From: Tubulanus polymorphus
Taxonomy: Eukaryota; Nemertea; Palaeonemertea; Tubulaniformes; Tubulanidae
Reading direction: 5' to 3'
Length of the DNA stretch: 64,000 nucleotides
Assembly (NCBI RefSeq): GCF_964204645.1
Contig: NC_134027.1
Coordinates: 7,490,485-7,554,484 of the forward strand
The translations under genes and the position numbers were made by a program. Shown piece by piece: positions 51,774-63,680 of the stretch. Numbering within the stretch: position 1 is the stretch's first letter; every line of letters starts with the position of its first letter. The notes under the pieces are model-generated. The model had not been told where the DNA came from and searched no databases. It saw only the letters and a program-made list of their open reading frames with translations.

Positions 51774-54151
51774 TCTGGAATAAAGATTATCGAAGACACT
51801 ATGCAAGATCCTTTAATAGCAAAACGCTAAAGAAAATCCGTGGTATAGCCCAAAGAGATTCTATTCCTGCTCTCAAAACATTAACAATGATCCAAAATCA
51901 TTCGATTGTTCTCTATGCCATCTAGAATAGTATAAACACAACCGACAGTGCCATCCTGACATCAGTGCACATACATTATATACTACACTGTATCAGCTAT
52001 GTCGATACCGTCAATCGACGTCAGCCGTTATAACGTAGCTGCCTCGCAGCAGCGTTATATCGAACGTAAACAATGCTGCAACGGCGCCGCACGCTGCTGC
52101 TACGTTACAGCAGTCAGTTTATCAACAATGAGAACTGTAAATGATTTAATACGTCTAATGAATGCTACGTATGAATGGATGTCACAGAGAGCGCGTGTTG
52201 GTTGAATAAAGCGGTGTCTGTCCCGTTGTGTTGGAGTGCGTTTCTAATTTCACTAGATTCCATTTTCATTATTTATAGATATAGCATAAAGCGTGAGTCA
52301 ACGTTTATAAATCGGTTTTAGGAGCAGATGTTTTTTTTTATAGTGGCTACGTATTAAACACCGGCAATCGATGCCGCCTATTATAACGTATATGCACGTG
52401 ACCCCTCGAGTTATCGCGCGCGCGTCCAACCCCTCATTTGAGGTCAAGCACCAAACTTGAGCGTGTGCAGATTTTGCTTTGAAACCTTCGAGAAAGAATA
52501 TGTTAAAACTACACATATCCATTGTAAAAACATTCATATTATTGTTGTCATAGAACGAGAATTGTACATCCATCTGACATCCATACTATATAGGCCTGAT
52601 ATTTCTATTTATCGTCATCGAAAATGCAAGCCCAATTCTCGAAACCAGCGCGTTCGGGGAGCTTTCCATGTTTGGCCGACCTCGACCTTTACTAGTGACG
52701 CTCAATCGTTTCTGATCTCAGACGACATCGTAACGTTGCCATAGAAACTGTCAGTTCACAGTGGCAGAGCAAAAGTCAGGGGCAAAAAATCTTGAATATA
52801 ATTCAAAAAAAGAAAAGAAATACGATGGAACCTCCAAATAAATAGTTTTTCAAATGCTACGGACTCGAATCTAAAAAATTGTTCTTTAAACACATTTTCA
52901 CCATGAGAAAAGTATTCACTCCTAATCATTAAAATGAATTCTTCGAAGGTTAAATACCGGTTTCCGGTACTGTGTGTCAATGGTTATTCAGTTGTGAATG
53001 GTTATCTTAACCACATGGATGTCACGAAAAACATCAACAGACATTTCTTCCAATACCCCGAGTCCTAACTGAATAAAGGACGCCTCAATGGTGGTTTTAT
53101 TTAGCAGTTATGGGGAATAAATAAATACAAGTAAACGTCAAATCTGCATATGGACTTGTCATAGAAATGACAGCGACAGAAATATTCGCTCGTACTGGTC
53201 CTTGGACAGAAAGGTTTTTGGGGGTCACATACGGCCTTTTATTAGGGAGGTGTCAGAGATTAGTTTAGATCAAAAGTATGATGTACGTACATTTTATATA
53301 TCTAGCTTTGAAAAATGACTAATGACCGACACTTAGCCTGTAAAAGGGCCAAAGCTGAAAGATAAAATGGACCATCCATACTATAATTTTCTGTAAGTGG
53401 CACGAGGAATTGATAGAACAACTTATAATATAATCATGGACTCTTTTCGTTTTAGAGTCCATGATATAATCTGTTTATCGTCCCCTGTGTGAAAGTTACA
53501 ACGACAGACATGTTCGCTTGTACTGGACCCTGGACAGAACTATCTATTTTGCTTCACATGCTATATCATGGAAAAGGTTACATGACATTTTGTGTAGGAT
53601 GGGTTACGATATATACGAATCATGGTTTCTACATTATACGCGATGATTATTCATGAATGAAATGAACGAGGAATCGGCTAATCGGAAAGATCGAATGCAA
53701 TCAAAGAATACTCATCGAAACGATAGCAGTCAATTATATGGTGGATGAATACCGATGGTGCATGATTTGTATCGTATTCGTTAATCTAGCGCCACAAAAA
53801 CCTAATACCGATTACGTCATTAAAGTGATTAGTGCGTCATTAAAGGATGGGATGAACTAGGTTCTACGATGGGATTACAAATTATCTTCATTCGCATCTT
53901 TGTTGGCTTTTAAAACATAACTGGAAAATGAAAACATCCACGACCTGTCACCAATGACACAGCTTGCTTTAGAACTAGTTTTTAGCTTTTAATTTACGGG
54001 CCTGTGATGCATTTCTGGGAAAACTGGGTCATAAATTGTAGCAGAATACCATAAAGCCCCTTGTAAAATATTTGTTCTGAGCATAAATTTATTTTCGAGC
54101 ATACCGGTGAGTTTTAGTGTCAAACATACAACCCTATATTCATTATGTTAA
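51774..54151. other. Spacer between the LIM exon and the C45 gene
   Basis: There is no supported gene. CpG and short palindromic text around 52010-52100 (GTAGCTGCCTCGCAGCAGCG) and a CACGTG at about 52395 could belong to a promoter for the LIM transcript. A 12-bp-arm palindrome lies at 53433-53466. Two imperfect direct repeats (ACAGCGACAGAAATATTCGC near 53170, ACAACGACAGACATGTTCGC near 53500) are also present. Confidence 0.35.
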
Positions 54152-56966
54152 ATGGGACAGTGCGTCTACGCAAAAGGGACAGTTATACAAAAAACACCGA
54201 TTAACGAGGAAACAACGGGATATGCATTCAAACGTAGACCCGGCAGTAACGTTGAGCGTTTGATTATGGAGTCCGGTGGAGCAGCGTTTTTATTCATCAA
54301 AGCTGCTGGAACACATTACGATGTAGGCCGAAAAATTGTGAGTACCATCGAATTCGTGTTGCAGTCGTGAGACCCGTTCACACAACGATTTACACTTCTG
54401 TATATCACGACTGCGGTGAAACCGGCCGCCTTGTCTCATGTTTGCATTGTCAATTGCAGAAAGGTATTTTGCAAAAAGGTATTTTTTTGTAGGGATCCGA
54501 AGCTAAACATCTTATTCAAAAATACTTCCACAATGATCAGAATATCCCAAATTATATAGGAAAGAGTGAAAGTCAACAGGTAACATTTTTCAGCGAGATA
54601 ATATGGTTCAATATTGTAGTTGTCCTACAGTCGTTCACATAACGTTAGGGCCTCGAGATGTCGCGTTCAAACTCGTGACGTTTTCACGACAAATTTCGCT
54701 TTTTCACCCATTTTCCACGGGACAAGCCATCATTTGAAGACATGTCTAAATGTAAGATGAGGACACCAGTGATATGACGACTGAGTTTCAAGTCGTCATG
54801 AATATGTCGACTTGTCGCGAGGAAAGTGGTCGAGAGAACGAAATATGTCGTCAAAACGTCACGATATATCGACATATTCATGTCGACTTGACGCGATATA
54901 TCGCGATATGTCGACATAAATATGACGACTTGTCGAATTGGAACGCGACATCTCCAGGCCCCTTATCGCTTCCGTATTTTTCAACCTTACGGTTTACAGT
55001 TATATTTCTGGATTTCATTATTGCAAGGTATTTATTAGGAACCTATTGGAATTTGAGGCCTTGTATGGTAATTTTGGCACATTCCGATGTACGGATCTAC
55101 TCCTCAATACACAAACGGCGGTAAGTGCGGCGCGCCAGTTTGGACAGACGAAATCTGTTTACAAGATTTCCATAACTACACCAAAGCTACAACACTTCTA
55201 GATTTTTTTGATATCAGAGAACATTGGACAAACCTTAACTATACCGGTATATCATCTACGAGCCTTTAACGACGTCTGACGACTGAAATCGACTTCCCCA
55301 TAAGAGAATCATTCATAGAAATATTATGTGCAATTGTTTTCAGGCGGTTATCGGCCACAATGAAGATGGAGAGTCGGGAGAACATGGATCGTCGTATATA
55401 ATAGATGCGCACTATTTTAATGTTAGCCCGCGGGGTCGACTGTTAGTCCCCGAGGAAAGATTCGTATCATTTTGTTATCCAGGTATTTAAGCGCAACACG
55501 TTATAAAAAGAGTATGTAATATCAGCAAGAAGCCTTTAAATCTTCTACTTGTTGAAAACACTGATGAAGTGTGTTTCCTTGGCAATCTCACAACTAAATT
55601 CGTCTTTACAGGCGGTCTTCCAGGTTCTACTTTTGCTTACAATATTCATGGTATGGTTTCTACAATCAATTACATCGTCGGAAAACATGTCAAGAATGAT
55701 CGACTTCGTAAGCCACAATCATCCTTTATCGAAATTATTTGTAACATTGATATGACTTAAACCAAAAATTCAAAAGACTAGTTTTGAATTTTTGCTTTAA
55801 CAATGTGGGACAATGTGGGTATAATGCAGGAAGTCTTGCTTGATTGATACGGTTGTGGATAGACAGTGGTTATGACCTCCATGATGTTTCATTACAGCTA
55901 TGAATGTTTTACTAAGAGCTACCCTATCGGCAACAAATCTTGACCATCTAATAGAAATAATCAGAAATAAAGGAATCGGTATTGGGTTCCCAGTTAGGTA
56001 AGTTCAAAAAGAAAACAAGTCCTGTGATATATGTATGCAGAGAAATACTGATTCCACGCGAAAATCTACGTCATGATTCATCAATTCAGTTTCTCGATTA
56101 ACAAAATGAAATACAGCTCTTGCGTGTGGTTCTCGTTGCAGCATGAACGTTGCATTTCTATCTAACAAACAAACCTTTTACACGTTTGAGATTTTCACGC
56201 AAGAATCAGACGATAAAAGCCAAACGGATTTTAAGATTATGGGGATTAAGAAGGAAGACGGAGAACAGACTTCAAACTGCGCACACGTTAGTGATGAGTT
56301 CACTTATGGATACTACTATCACTGTAATCAGTAAGTTTTTGAGGTGGTATCCTCCGTAGAACCCAAAATCAACTTTTTTCATCGACTACTCTTAATTCTC
56401 CGATCTCCAATTTTGCGTTGTAATGAATTTGTAGTTTTCGCCACATCGCGGGTACTGATGCTATACCGCCTTGTTCTCGGATACGAACTACATACCTCGA
56501 GACTAACCCAGCGCCGAAAACTAAATCCGATATACATAGGATTCTAACGAACAAAATGATCATTAGACCTATTGAAGTGATGGGCGTAGACAGTTACATC
56601 ACTTTGGCAACTGGTTAGTAAAATGGAACATCCTCCCTTGGCAGGAATTCGAACCTGATGGCATCGCTACACTCAGTCACGGCACGAGCCGTGGCAATCT
56701 CGATGCCATCAGGTTCGAATCCCGGTTCGATGATGAAAATGGTGCAAGGCCTCCCTGGTTGTATCATGGATGTGCTATATGGTTGTATCACGGAGATCTG
56801 GCACCACCGTGGTTGATCACAGTATTCCGATTCAGATATATATTTGTTTTACTTGCTATTTACAGTTATTTTTGATTTGTGCGCTGAACAGTTGGAAATC
56901 TACACGAGCAGGCGACAGGGCCCGGAAGTTCCGCCCGATATCATACTGAAAATAAACGACTTATGA
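54152..56966 (+). CDS. C45-family Ntn-hydrolase (Tan / acyl-CoA:6-aminopenicillanate acyltransferase-like)
   Basis: This belongs to the peptidase C45 / penicillin acyltransferase-like fold, autoproteolytic Ntn hydrolases that make or break small amide bonds. Insect Tan hydrolyses beta-alanyl-dopamine and histamine conjugates. Nine exons: 54152-54337, 54493-54579, 55028-55120, 55344-55482, 55612-55707, 55898-55997, 56142-56330, 56435-56613 and 56866-56966. They sum to 1170 nt (389 aa) with consistent phase. Family signatures: GTHYDVGRKIGSEAKHLIQ (the GTPFEIGYEHG-type start), the nucleophile Cys at about residue 112 in RCTDLLLNTQTAA, the following VIGHNEDG motif, FCYPGGLPGSTFAYN, GMVSTIN, LPMNVLLRATLSA, NHFRHIAGTDAIPPCSRIR and a terminal VIFDLCAEQLEIYT strand. 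There is no signal peptide. Exon 3 is short, so the stretch before the nucleophile is some 30-40 residues shorter than in many relatives; an extra exon in the 54.6-55.0 kb intron cannot be excluded. The substrate is unknown. Confidence 0.85.
54648..54962. mobile_element. 315-bp MITE-like element in C45 intron 2, flanked by TTA
   Basis: Left terminal repeat GGGCCTCGAGATGTCGCGTT and right GAACGCGACATCTCCAGGCC are inverted copies with one mismatch over 21 bp. TTA precedes the left end and TTA follows the right end, consistent with a 3-bp target duplication as in PIF/Harbinger elements. The interior is built of recurring GACGACTTGTCG and CGATATGTCGACAT short palindromes. Its open frames on both strands are by-products of this repetitive text. 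Confidence 0.75.
56640..56726. repeat. Inverted pair of tRNA-like (B-box) segments in the last C45 intron
   Basis: Right arm 56701-56724 reads CGATGCCATCAGGTTCGAAT followed by CCCGG; the left arm 56641-56666 is its inverted complement, differing only at the outer end. GGTTCGAATCC is an exact RNA polymerase III B-box / tRNA T-arm sequence. On the minus strand it is preceded by GCCGTGACTGAGTGTAGCG, which resembles an A-box. The simplest reading is two head-to-head fragments of a tRNA-derived SINE. Confidence 0.55.
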
Positions 56967-59900
56967 AGCGCCTGAATCTCGCGATCCGTTTAAAGTTATC
57001 ATCCGATGTACATTTTGAGTACGATTCAATTCATGTCATTTTACAAATCGAGATATATTTTCTTTAATTTTATTTTATCATTGAAATTTAAATATCATTA
57101 CGAATTGTCAAACCAATCCAAAAAAGAAATTATGTACCTGGACACAATGCATGAATTCGACGAAGAAGCAATGACACGATTGTTTTGTTAATGAATAAAT
57201 TTCCGTGTTATCATCTTGGTTTATACACAATTCATTCGTTCGAAACCTGTAGGCCCTAGTAGAGTATCTAGTAATTTTCGACATTTTTGATTTCGTCAAT
57301 TCTTGTGGTGGCTTTTAGATCTCGTGAAGTGTTTCATTCGTTTTGTCCCGACGTTGCCAGGGAGATGCTGCAGTGTGTGCGCTTTCTCAGTCATTGTCGT
57401 TATGAACATTAACGTGCTTTGCTTTTTGTGAATTAAAATTGCAAAACTGGTACTATACCCCTCGGAAAATATCCATACATTTCTTCTCATGGGGTGTTGA
57501 AAAGGATCAGACTGATGTGTCTATTTTTCCATGTAACCTGAAAATGTAAACACGGTACATCGATAAAGGTACGATAAATAGATATTTCGCAGTTATTTGC
57601 TTCTGTGAAATACACAGATGATCCACAATTCCTGGTATTGGTCAATTTTGAATAAAGGTGATCCAATGACCAGGTCACGACTGAATTAAACAGGACGGAT
57701 TCTTAGACGGGCAAATGACGAAAATAGGACGATTATTGGAAAAAATATAATTAAATGACCTTTAAGCACAGGTGATCGCATTGGAAGCTTGACAATCCGG
57801 TTTTCAAACATAATACATGTATAACAAAAATACTTCGTGTATCTTACTAACCTGTCATCAATTCGTGGTACCAACATATTCGACTAATGTTTACATTCAT
57901 TTTTCGACTGTTTTCAAAAAGGAAAATGAGATATACAGCTTTGTATCTATTGGACATTACATCAATCGGTACGGTACATTGCTGCAGTCAACGACAAGCT
58001 TCGCAAACCATCTATTTGGCGAAACCTTTGTGAATCAAAACCCAGTTAACTATAGTGTTACAGTTAAAGCTAAAAAGGGGGTCTTATATAATAACTGGTC
58101 ACCGATTAGAGACTAATTCTCAAGTAGACTAATTCACTGCATGAATTTCAAGATACATTTTACTCCATGAAATTAGTAGCTTATTTTAGTTAAGATTTCT
58201 GTTTATTTCGTATCACGTGATTATCGTCTATAGTCCTATATCGGAACACACTTGTCAACAGGAAATTTTTCGTTCAAAACTATGTGAACTATTTCAATAC
58301 AAAAAAACCGGTTATGATTCGATGATATTACTTTTATCTAGTAAATATCGTACGATTGAAAAAATAGATTGCAATTTTTCTTTTTACTGAAATAGTCTGA
58401 AAGCACGAATTTCTTTTCTTATCAAAAAGAATCAATCAGCGTTTCCAGGTGAAACTAAGGACGCAGCTGGAAAACTCAAACAATCAGGTGAAATGGGCCA
58501 ATCACAAAACGTGTTTTAGACGACAGTTGGATATAAAATGTGGTTCGATTGGTTCACAAACTGTTTACCAGTAGGCCTACTGAGTCACCAGAACGTTGCA
58601 GTGCAATAATCAACAAGGATCAATTGTAGGAGTTACACTGAAATTTTGGTTCAGACATAAATCACCATACGTACAGGTAATCTATAATTGTTACGCTGAT
58701 TTCAGTTGTATAGTTTTAGCTGTAACTTGGGCATTCTTCTCGTGTAGTTTTAATTCGCTGGCCTGGGATCATATATAAACCTATGTAGGCCTATTTTGAT
58801 ATCTTGCAGCAAAAATGAGACTGCACAATTATAAATTCATCGCACTAGCTACCAACTTGGTGAGCTCCTACACTATTGTTTGCATTTGTAATGAAAATTC
58901 TTAAGAAATTCGGTATTACTAGCCTATTAAATGTGCAGTCCTTTGCCGATCGGTCGTTGACCTGGATGAATAAAAAGCATGCAACCAGCGGTTTACTATA
59001 CGGGCTATCGTTGCAGTACTTGCTATATCAAACAGGATGAATCGATATAAAAATTATCATCAAACATTCATGTCTGCTAATCAGCAACAGAAACTGCTCC
59101 GATAGCGAAACACGGATGTATTTTCCTCGGCAATTCGGCTAGATTACAGATTTAGAAATCTAGGCTGTACGAAAATCCAATGCTAATCTGTTACCTTTAA
59201 CGTATATCAGGTCATTATTCATTATATGTACATAAAACTATACGTGATCTCAGTGAAAGAGGGACATGATAAAACTAGATTTACTTCTCCTATCAAACAA
59301 CTTTATTGACTATAGCCCCGTAGCTTATAGGCTATGTGCTTATAGGCTTATAGGCCTAGGCCTATGTGCATTTCACTTTCTTTTTGATTCATGAATATAT
59401 GAGTCAAATACATCTCAATTAAACGAGCTATCCGTGATAGCATGCGCGTTCAATACAGACGATATTCATGTCAACACGACGGTGGATATTTATTCATTAA
59501 TAATGGAGACTATAATAATTATTATATCTATAAATAGACTACAATTTTACAGGATATAATGTAGGGCCTATATCACGATATCAATACAGAAAACTGTCCT
59601 TAATTTCTCAATTATTTAAATCATTCAAAATCTCCGAGGTGAAAGCGGAACTTAAGTCTTGACTAAAAAAAGAGAAAAAAATGCAATGAGTCACAAAACA
59701 GCACAGCTTTTATGGATCTGACATAGGCATAGCCTACTGTGTAATGAATTCAGAGAGAAAACAGGTTCAACTAACAGAAAACAACATTTCGCATTATAGT
59801 TCCGAGAATCTAAAATATTCAATGCGGATCGAAATTTAAAATTCAAAATACAAAATAAAAAATACAAAATACAAAACTCGGGACTTGAAATCGATTTTCT

Positions 59901-60228
59901 ATAGGCTATTTTCAAATTGGTCAAAATCATAAGTTAAATTTTCATTTGTTGGAAATATTTCGAATGATACGAACGCTCGCTTTCAAACTTGCGCTATAGT
60001 TGGCAGGTGGTTTCAAGTGGCCTACCTATATATGCGTGCAATACAAAAGCTAAATATGAATTTGCTATCAGACATATACGGCCATATTGACAAGGAATAT
60101 ATGCACAGTCTACTTTCTTGAAGTATGAATTCGAAAATATCTTATAAAAATTATTTCTTATAAATATGATTGTACAATAATATGATATAAATCAATAAAC
60201 TGAATGCCGGTGTAAATACTTTTTTCAG
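56967..60228. other. Spacer between the C45 gene and TPPP
   Basis: AT-rich, with no supported gene. A 99-codon open frame at 57817-58116 lacks recognisable motifs. Low-complexity TAGGCCTA/TTATAGGC text lies at about 59320-59360. A TPPP 5' UTR exon must lie somewhere here, because an acceptor (TTTTTCAG) precedes base 60229. Confidence 0.4.
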
Positions 60229-60236
60229 TTTTCAAT

Positions 60237-61181
60237 ATGTCTGACTTTCAAGCTAAAGTAAAAGAGTTCACAAAATCAGCATCGGCTGGCAAAAGCGATT
60301 TAGTCACGTCGAAATGTTTGAAGAAAATGAATGTAGACTGCAAACTTCAATCGGTTACTGGAATGGACCAGAACACTCTTGATATTAAATTCTCTGGAGC
60401 TATGAGCAAAATTGGCGCTAAAGGGTAAGCCCGATTAGGTGACGACTTCGATGAGAAATACTTTACGCCACATCGTGTTCTTGTGGTAAAATTTGAATTA
60501 CTAGCGTTATCTTTCTGGGGGTCGGGAATCTGTGTGTATGAACCTCCAACCGAAACAAGTTCACGATTCTATCGCGCCCATCATAACCTAATTTCAGTGG
60601 AATGACCGCAGCACAATTTTGCGACACGTTCGTCCCTCAATATCTTGCTCCCGAAGTTGCTAAGGCCAAGAAGAAGTCGGCTGAAGATGTACAGAAAGCC
60701 ATTATGGATAAGATATGTGGCGGAAGTGCCGCCGCCCATGGTACAACAGTAAGTCCCACCGTCGCAAGAACGTCGCAAGAAATGTTTTTTTTTCTAATCT
60801 TAAAATAGGAATTGTCCCTGTTTATTTGGCTGGCAAATTTCGTTTGATTTTTCGATTGAGTGTCCCTTGCAGACCCACCACACCTGCCGGGAGCGAAACA
60901 TATAAATTTTTTTTGTTTAAATCGAAGTACATGATTGGAAATTCGGTTCCGGTTCATTCGAAATGGTCCTGTTGGGTAGCACAATCATATTTTTCTTTCA
61001 GAAAACTGTTAAAGCTGGAGGGGTAGACAGGCTGACGGACACGTCGAAATATACAGGCGCCCACAAAGAAAGATTTGATTGCGAAGGAAAGGGCAAGGGA
61101 ATTGCTGGACGTGAGGATGTGGCCAAAAATACCGGCTATGTCGGTAACTACCAAGGCGAAGGCACATACGACAAAAAATAA
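60237..61181 (+). CDS. TPPP: Tubulin polymerization-promoting protein (TPPP / p25-alpha family)
   Basis: This microtubule-binding and bundling protein, in many animals linked to cilia, glia and cytoskeletal stability, is read from three coding exons: 60237-60424, 60598-60748 and 61002-61181. Total 519 nt (172 aa; vertebrate TPPP3 is 176 aa). It starts [18 protein letters not shown], without the long disordered N-terminal tail of vertebrate TPPP1. The folded core follows ([40 protein letters not shown]). The diagnostic p25-alpha C-terminal motif is intact ([47 protein letters not shown]). Exon 1 is preceded by an acceptor, so the promoter and 5' UTR exon are further upstream. Identity is secure; orthology to a particular vertebrate paralogue is not claimed. 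Confidence 0.96.
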
Positions 61182-63680
61182 ATTACAGGGACGCCAAAAC
61201 GCGATGATAATATTTGAAAGTCAAATAGACAGCCATGACTGCAAACGAATGACTACGAATTACTACAATGCATAGTGTTATAAAATTGTTATGTATTTTA
61301 TACCACTAACAAATATTTCCGCGCCATGATATTCAAAAATTTCAAATTTATCATTTGTTCCAAGTTGTGCATATATATCATATACATGTATCCTTTCTAA
61401 GGGACCTTTCTTCCGAGTAAGGATAGATTTCTTTAGTCTAAACTGCTGAAAAATCATATATATTCTTATGTACCGTATATCTGCTTTTTATCATTGTGCC
61501 AATATAAGACCTTAACGGTTTTGGTAATGAATCTTTATCTTTCGAAAAGTAGACACAGAATTTCTTCTTAGGACATCTTCCGTCTCTAATTGGCAGGGTA
61601 AATATTATCAAGTATGTATGCAATTCTTCTAGCGTCACTGTAATCCTCATCGATTTTCCGTCCACTGTGTCAGAAGATAAGTTGGAATCGACGCAAAATA
61701 GTTAAGCCATAGATCATGGCAAAAACAATTTCTAGGAAAGTTAATCGTTTTACGATATCTTCAAGTATTTCAAACAGCCGACTCGCCATTATTTCACCAA
61801 ACAAGAAATGTGCATTACATCATTATCTCTGTTACAACAAAATTTAGCTGTTTTAAAACATTAAATGTGTTGAGATTTGTGTGTAAACATTCCTAAAAGG
61901 AAATATAGTGATAGTAAATGTGAAATACGTGTTTCTTCAATTATCTCCCGATGGCCACGGAGCAGGTTTCTGGCGATCTGAACTTGTGAGGGTACGTACA
62001 AAATAGATACATTTACGATTAGTATGCGTACTTCCCTAATTATAAATTTCGTATATACAGCGGAACCTCCTCATAACGACCTTGGATACAAACGGTCCTG
62101 TTTATCGGTTATTACACCTAGAATTTCGTCCCAAATAGGAAAATTCTAATTATTTCATACTGTATATAAGGAACTTCAGGGCCCCAGAGAAGTTCGTTGT
62201 GGCGAGGTTCCACTGTACTTATTCTTCGAAATCCGGCATGTGAAAAGACCATGACGTGTGCCCTTACTTTCATCAAGTTTTGTATCATCAATGAGGTGAA
62301 CGGATGGGTGGAGATCAGTGCTACCACCAGCAGATTCTCAGCAATAACCGGTCATTCTTCGGATGAGAAAAGGAACAAATTTTAGTTACGATATAAATTC
62401 ATTTATTTATCAAATCTAATAGGCTATTATACACGGCACAACACAAAATAAACCTATAGCCTCTTCCCACAAAACTGCTCACTATAACAAGGCACGTCGA
62501 GACCTACACTTTTCTTACAATTGATAAACTGGAATGTTACAAAGAACTTACGTACATTGTATATCTTTTTTAGTAATCGAAAATACTAAACAGTGAAAAC
62601 TTAATACAACATGTACAATCAAAATTCTAAAACTACACGATCATCGTTTGAAAAAATGACACATCCACAACTTCTCTACCACTAGTACTACCATTAGATA
62701 CATAATAACGTTATTTAAGGTAACCAGTCCAGCTGGTTATATACGTAATATTTTCTTGTACATAAAGTTGCAGCTCAGTAAATTCGTCGATATGCATGCT
62801 ACTACATGTATTTACAATTTCTTATGTTGGACTAAAATGGACTTTTTGTAATCACGAATTCAGGACATTATACGAAGAGCAAGATTTTCGAAATTTTACC
62901 CACAAATCACATGCGCGTACACCACTTAGTAATTTTGGTCCGGAATTCTTTGAGATAATTAAGATTTAGTTAATATGACAATTCATACATATGTACATAT
63001 ATATTCTGTATTCTATTGTACAATATACTTCTAAACGTAGTGTGAACATCCGGTTATTACCTATATTTGACCATATGATTTCCCTGCCACTTCACAATTA
63101 TTCAGACTCAATACCCATCTTACATTGCAGTACGGGTATTTCATAGAATGCAGAGCAGGAGGGAGTCAAAAATGCAATTTCAAAATGAAGTGCTTGGTAT
63201 TCAATACTGTTACATTCTCTGCCACAAATTTTGATTTAGAAATTAACACATATAAAATGCAAATGTTGGTATTACTAATCATAATAGACTCATATAATAA
63301 TTTTGATAAACATATAATGAAGTTTAAGTAGAGTCTACTGCTTACAAGAAATTCAAACCATTACATACATTTTCATAGGCATAACATAACATCAAATGGT
63401 TGGGGGTGGGAATGGAAGAATATAATAATACTTAGTTTAAGAAATAAAACCTCCATGATGGAATTTAAAATCTTCAATCACCGGATGCAATCATTTTTCT
63501 TCTTACAAGCACACATGCAAAGATGCAGCCTAAACAAGACAACTGATGTTCAACGATCTTGATTAAGGATAATGCATGCAGCGTCAATAACCATTTACGC
63601 ACACCCGGCCCATATACACATATTCTAGGAATGACGATATAATGGATTTTATGTCTCATCCTCTGTAGATGTGCACTGCA
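61182..63680. other. 3' UTRs of the convergent TPPP and right-edge genes
   Basis: AT-rich, without supported coding sequence. It contains a pogo-like element at 62058-62215. TTTATT at about 62400 (AATAAA on the minus strand) could end the coiled-coil gene's transcript. The boundary between the two UTRs cannot be placed by eye. Confidence 0.4.
62058..62215. mobile_element. 158-bp pogo/Tc1-mariner-like MITE
   Basis: Left end TA-CAGCGGAACCTCCTCATA and right end complementary to CAGTGGAACCTCGCCACAAC form terminal inverted repeats of about 24 bp with a few mismatches. TA borders both sides, as expected for Tc1/mariner insertion. The CAGTGGAACCTCG start is typical of pogo-type elements. No transposase is encoded, so it is non-autonomous. 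Confidence 0.75.

Noticed and set aside
53433-53466. Palindrome ATCATGGACTCT...AGAGTCCATGAT
   Set aside because: 12-bp arms around 10 bp, single copy and no flanking signals; noted but not called as an element.
54684-55124. Open frames on both strands rich in MSIYRD/STYRD and TTEFQVV text
   Set aside because: They lie inside the foldback element at 54648-54962, whose GACGACTTGTCG-type palindromes create long frames on both strands. There is no protein-like composition or family match.
55087-55269. 60-codon frame starting MYGSTPQYTNGGKCG overlapping the C45 nucleophile exon
   Set aside because: It is a shifted frame of the real exon 3 (RCTDLLLNTQT), reading through a good GTAAGT donor into intron.
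57817-58116. 99-codon open frame downstream of the C45 gene
   Set aside because: No recognisable domain, AT-rich composition, no clear splice partners; chance open frame is the simpler explanation, though transcription was not tested.
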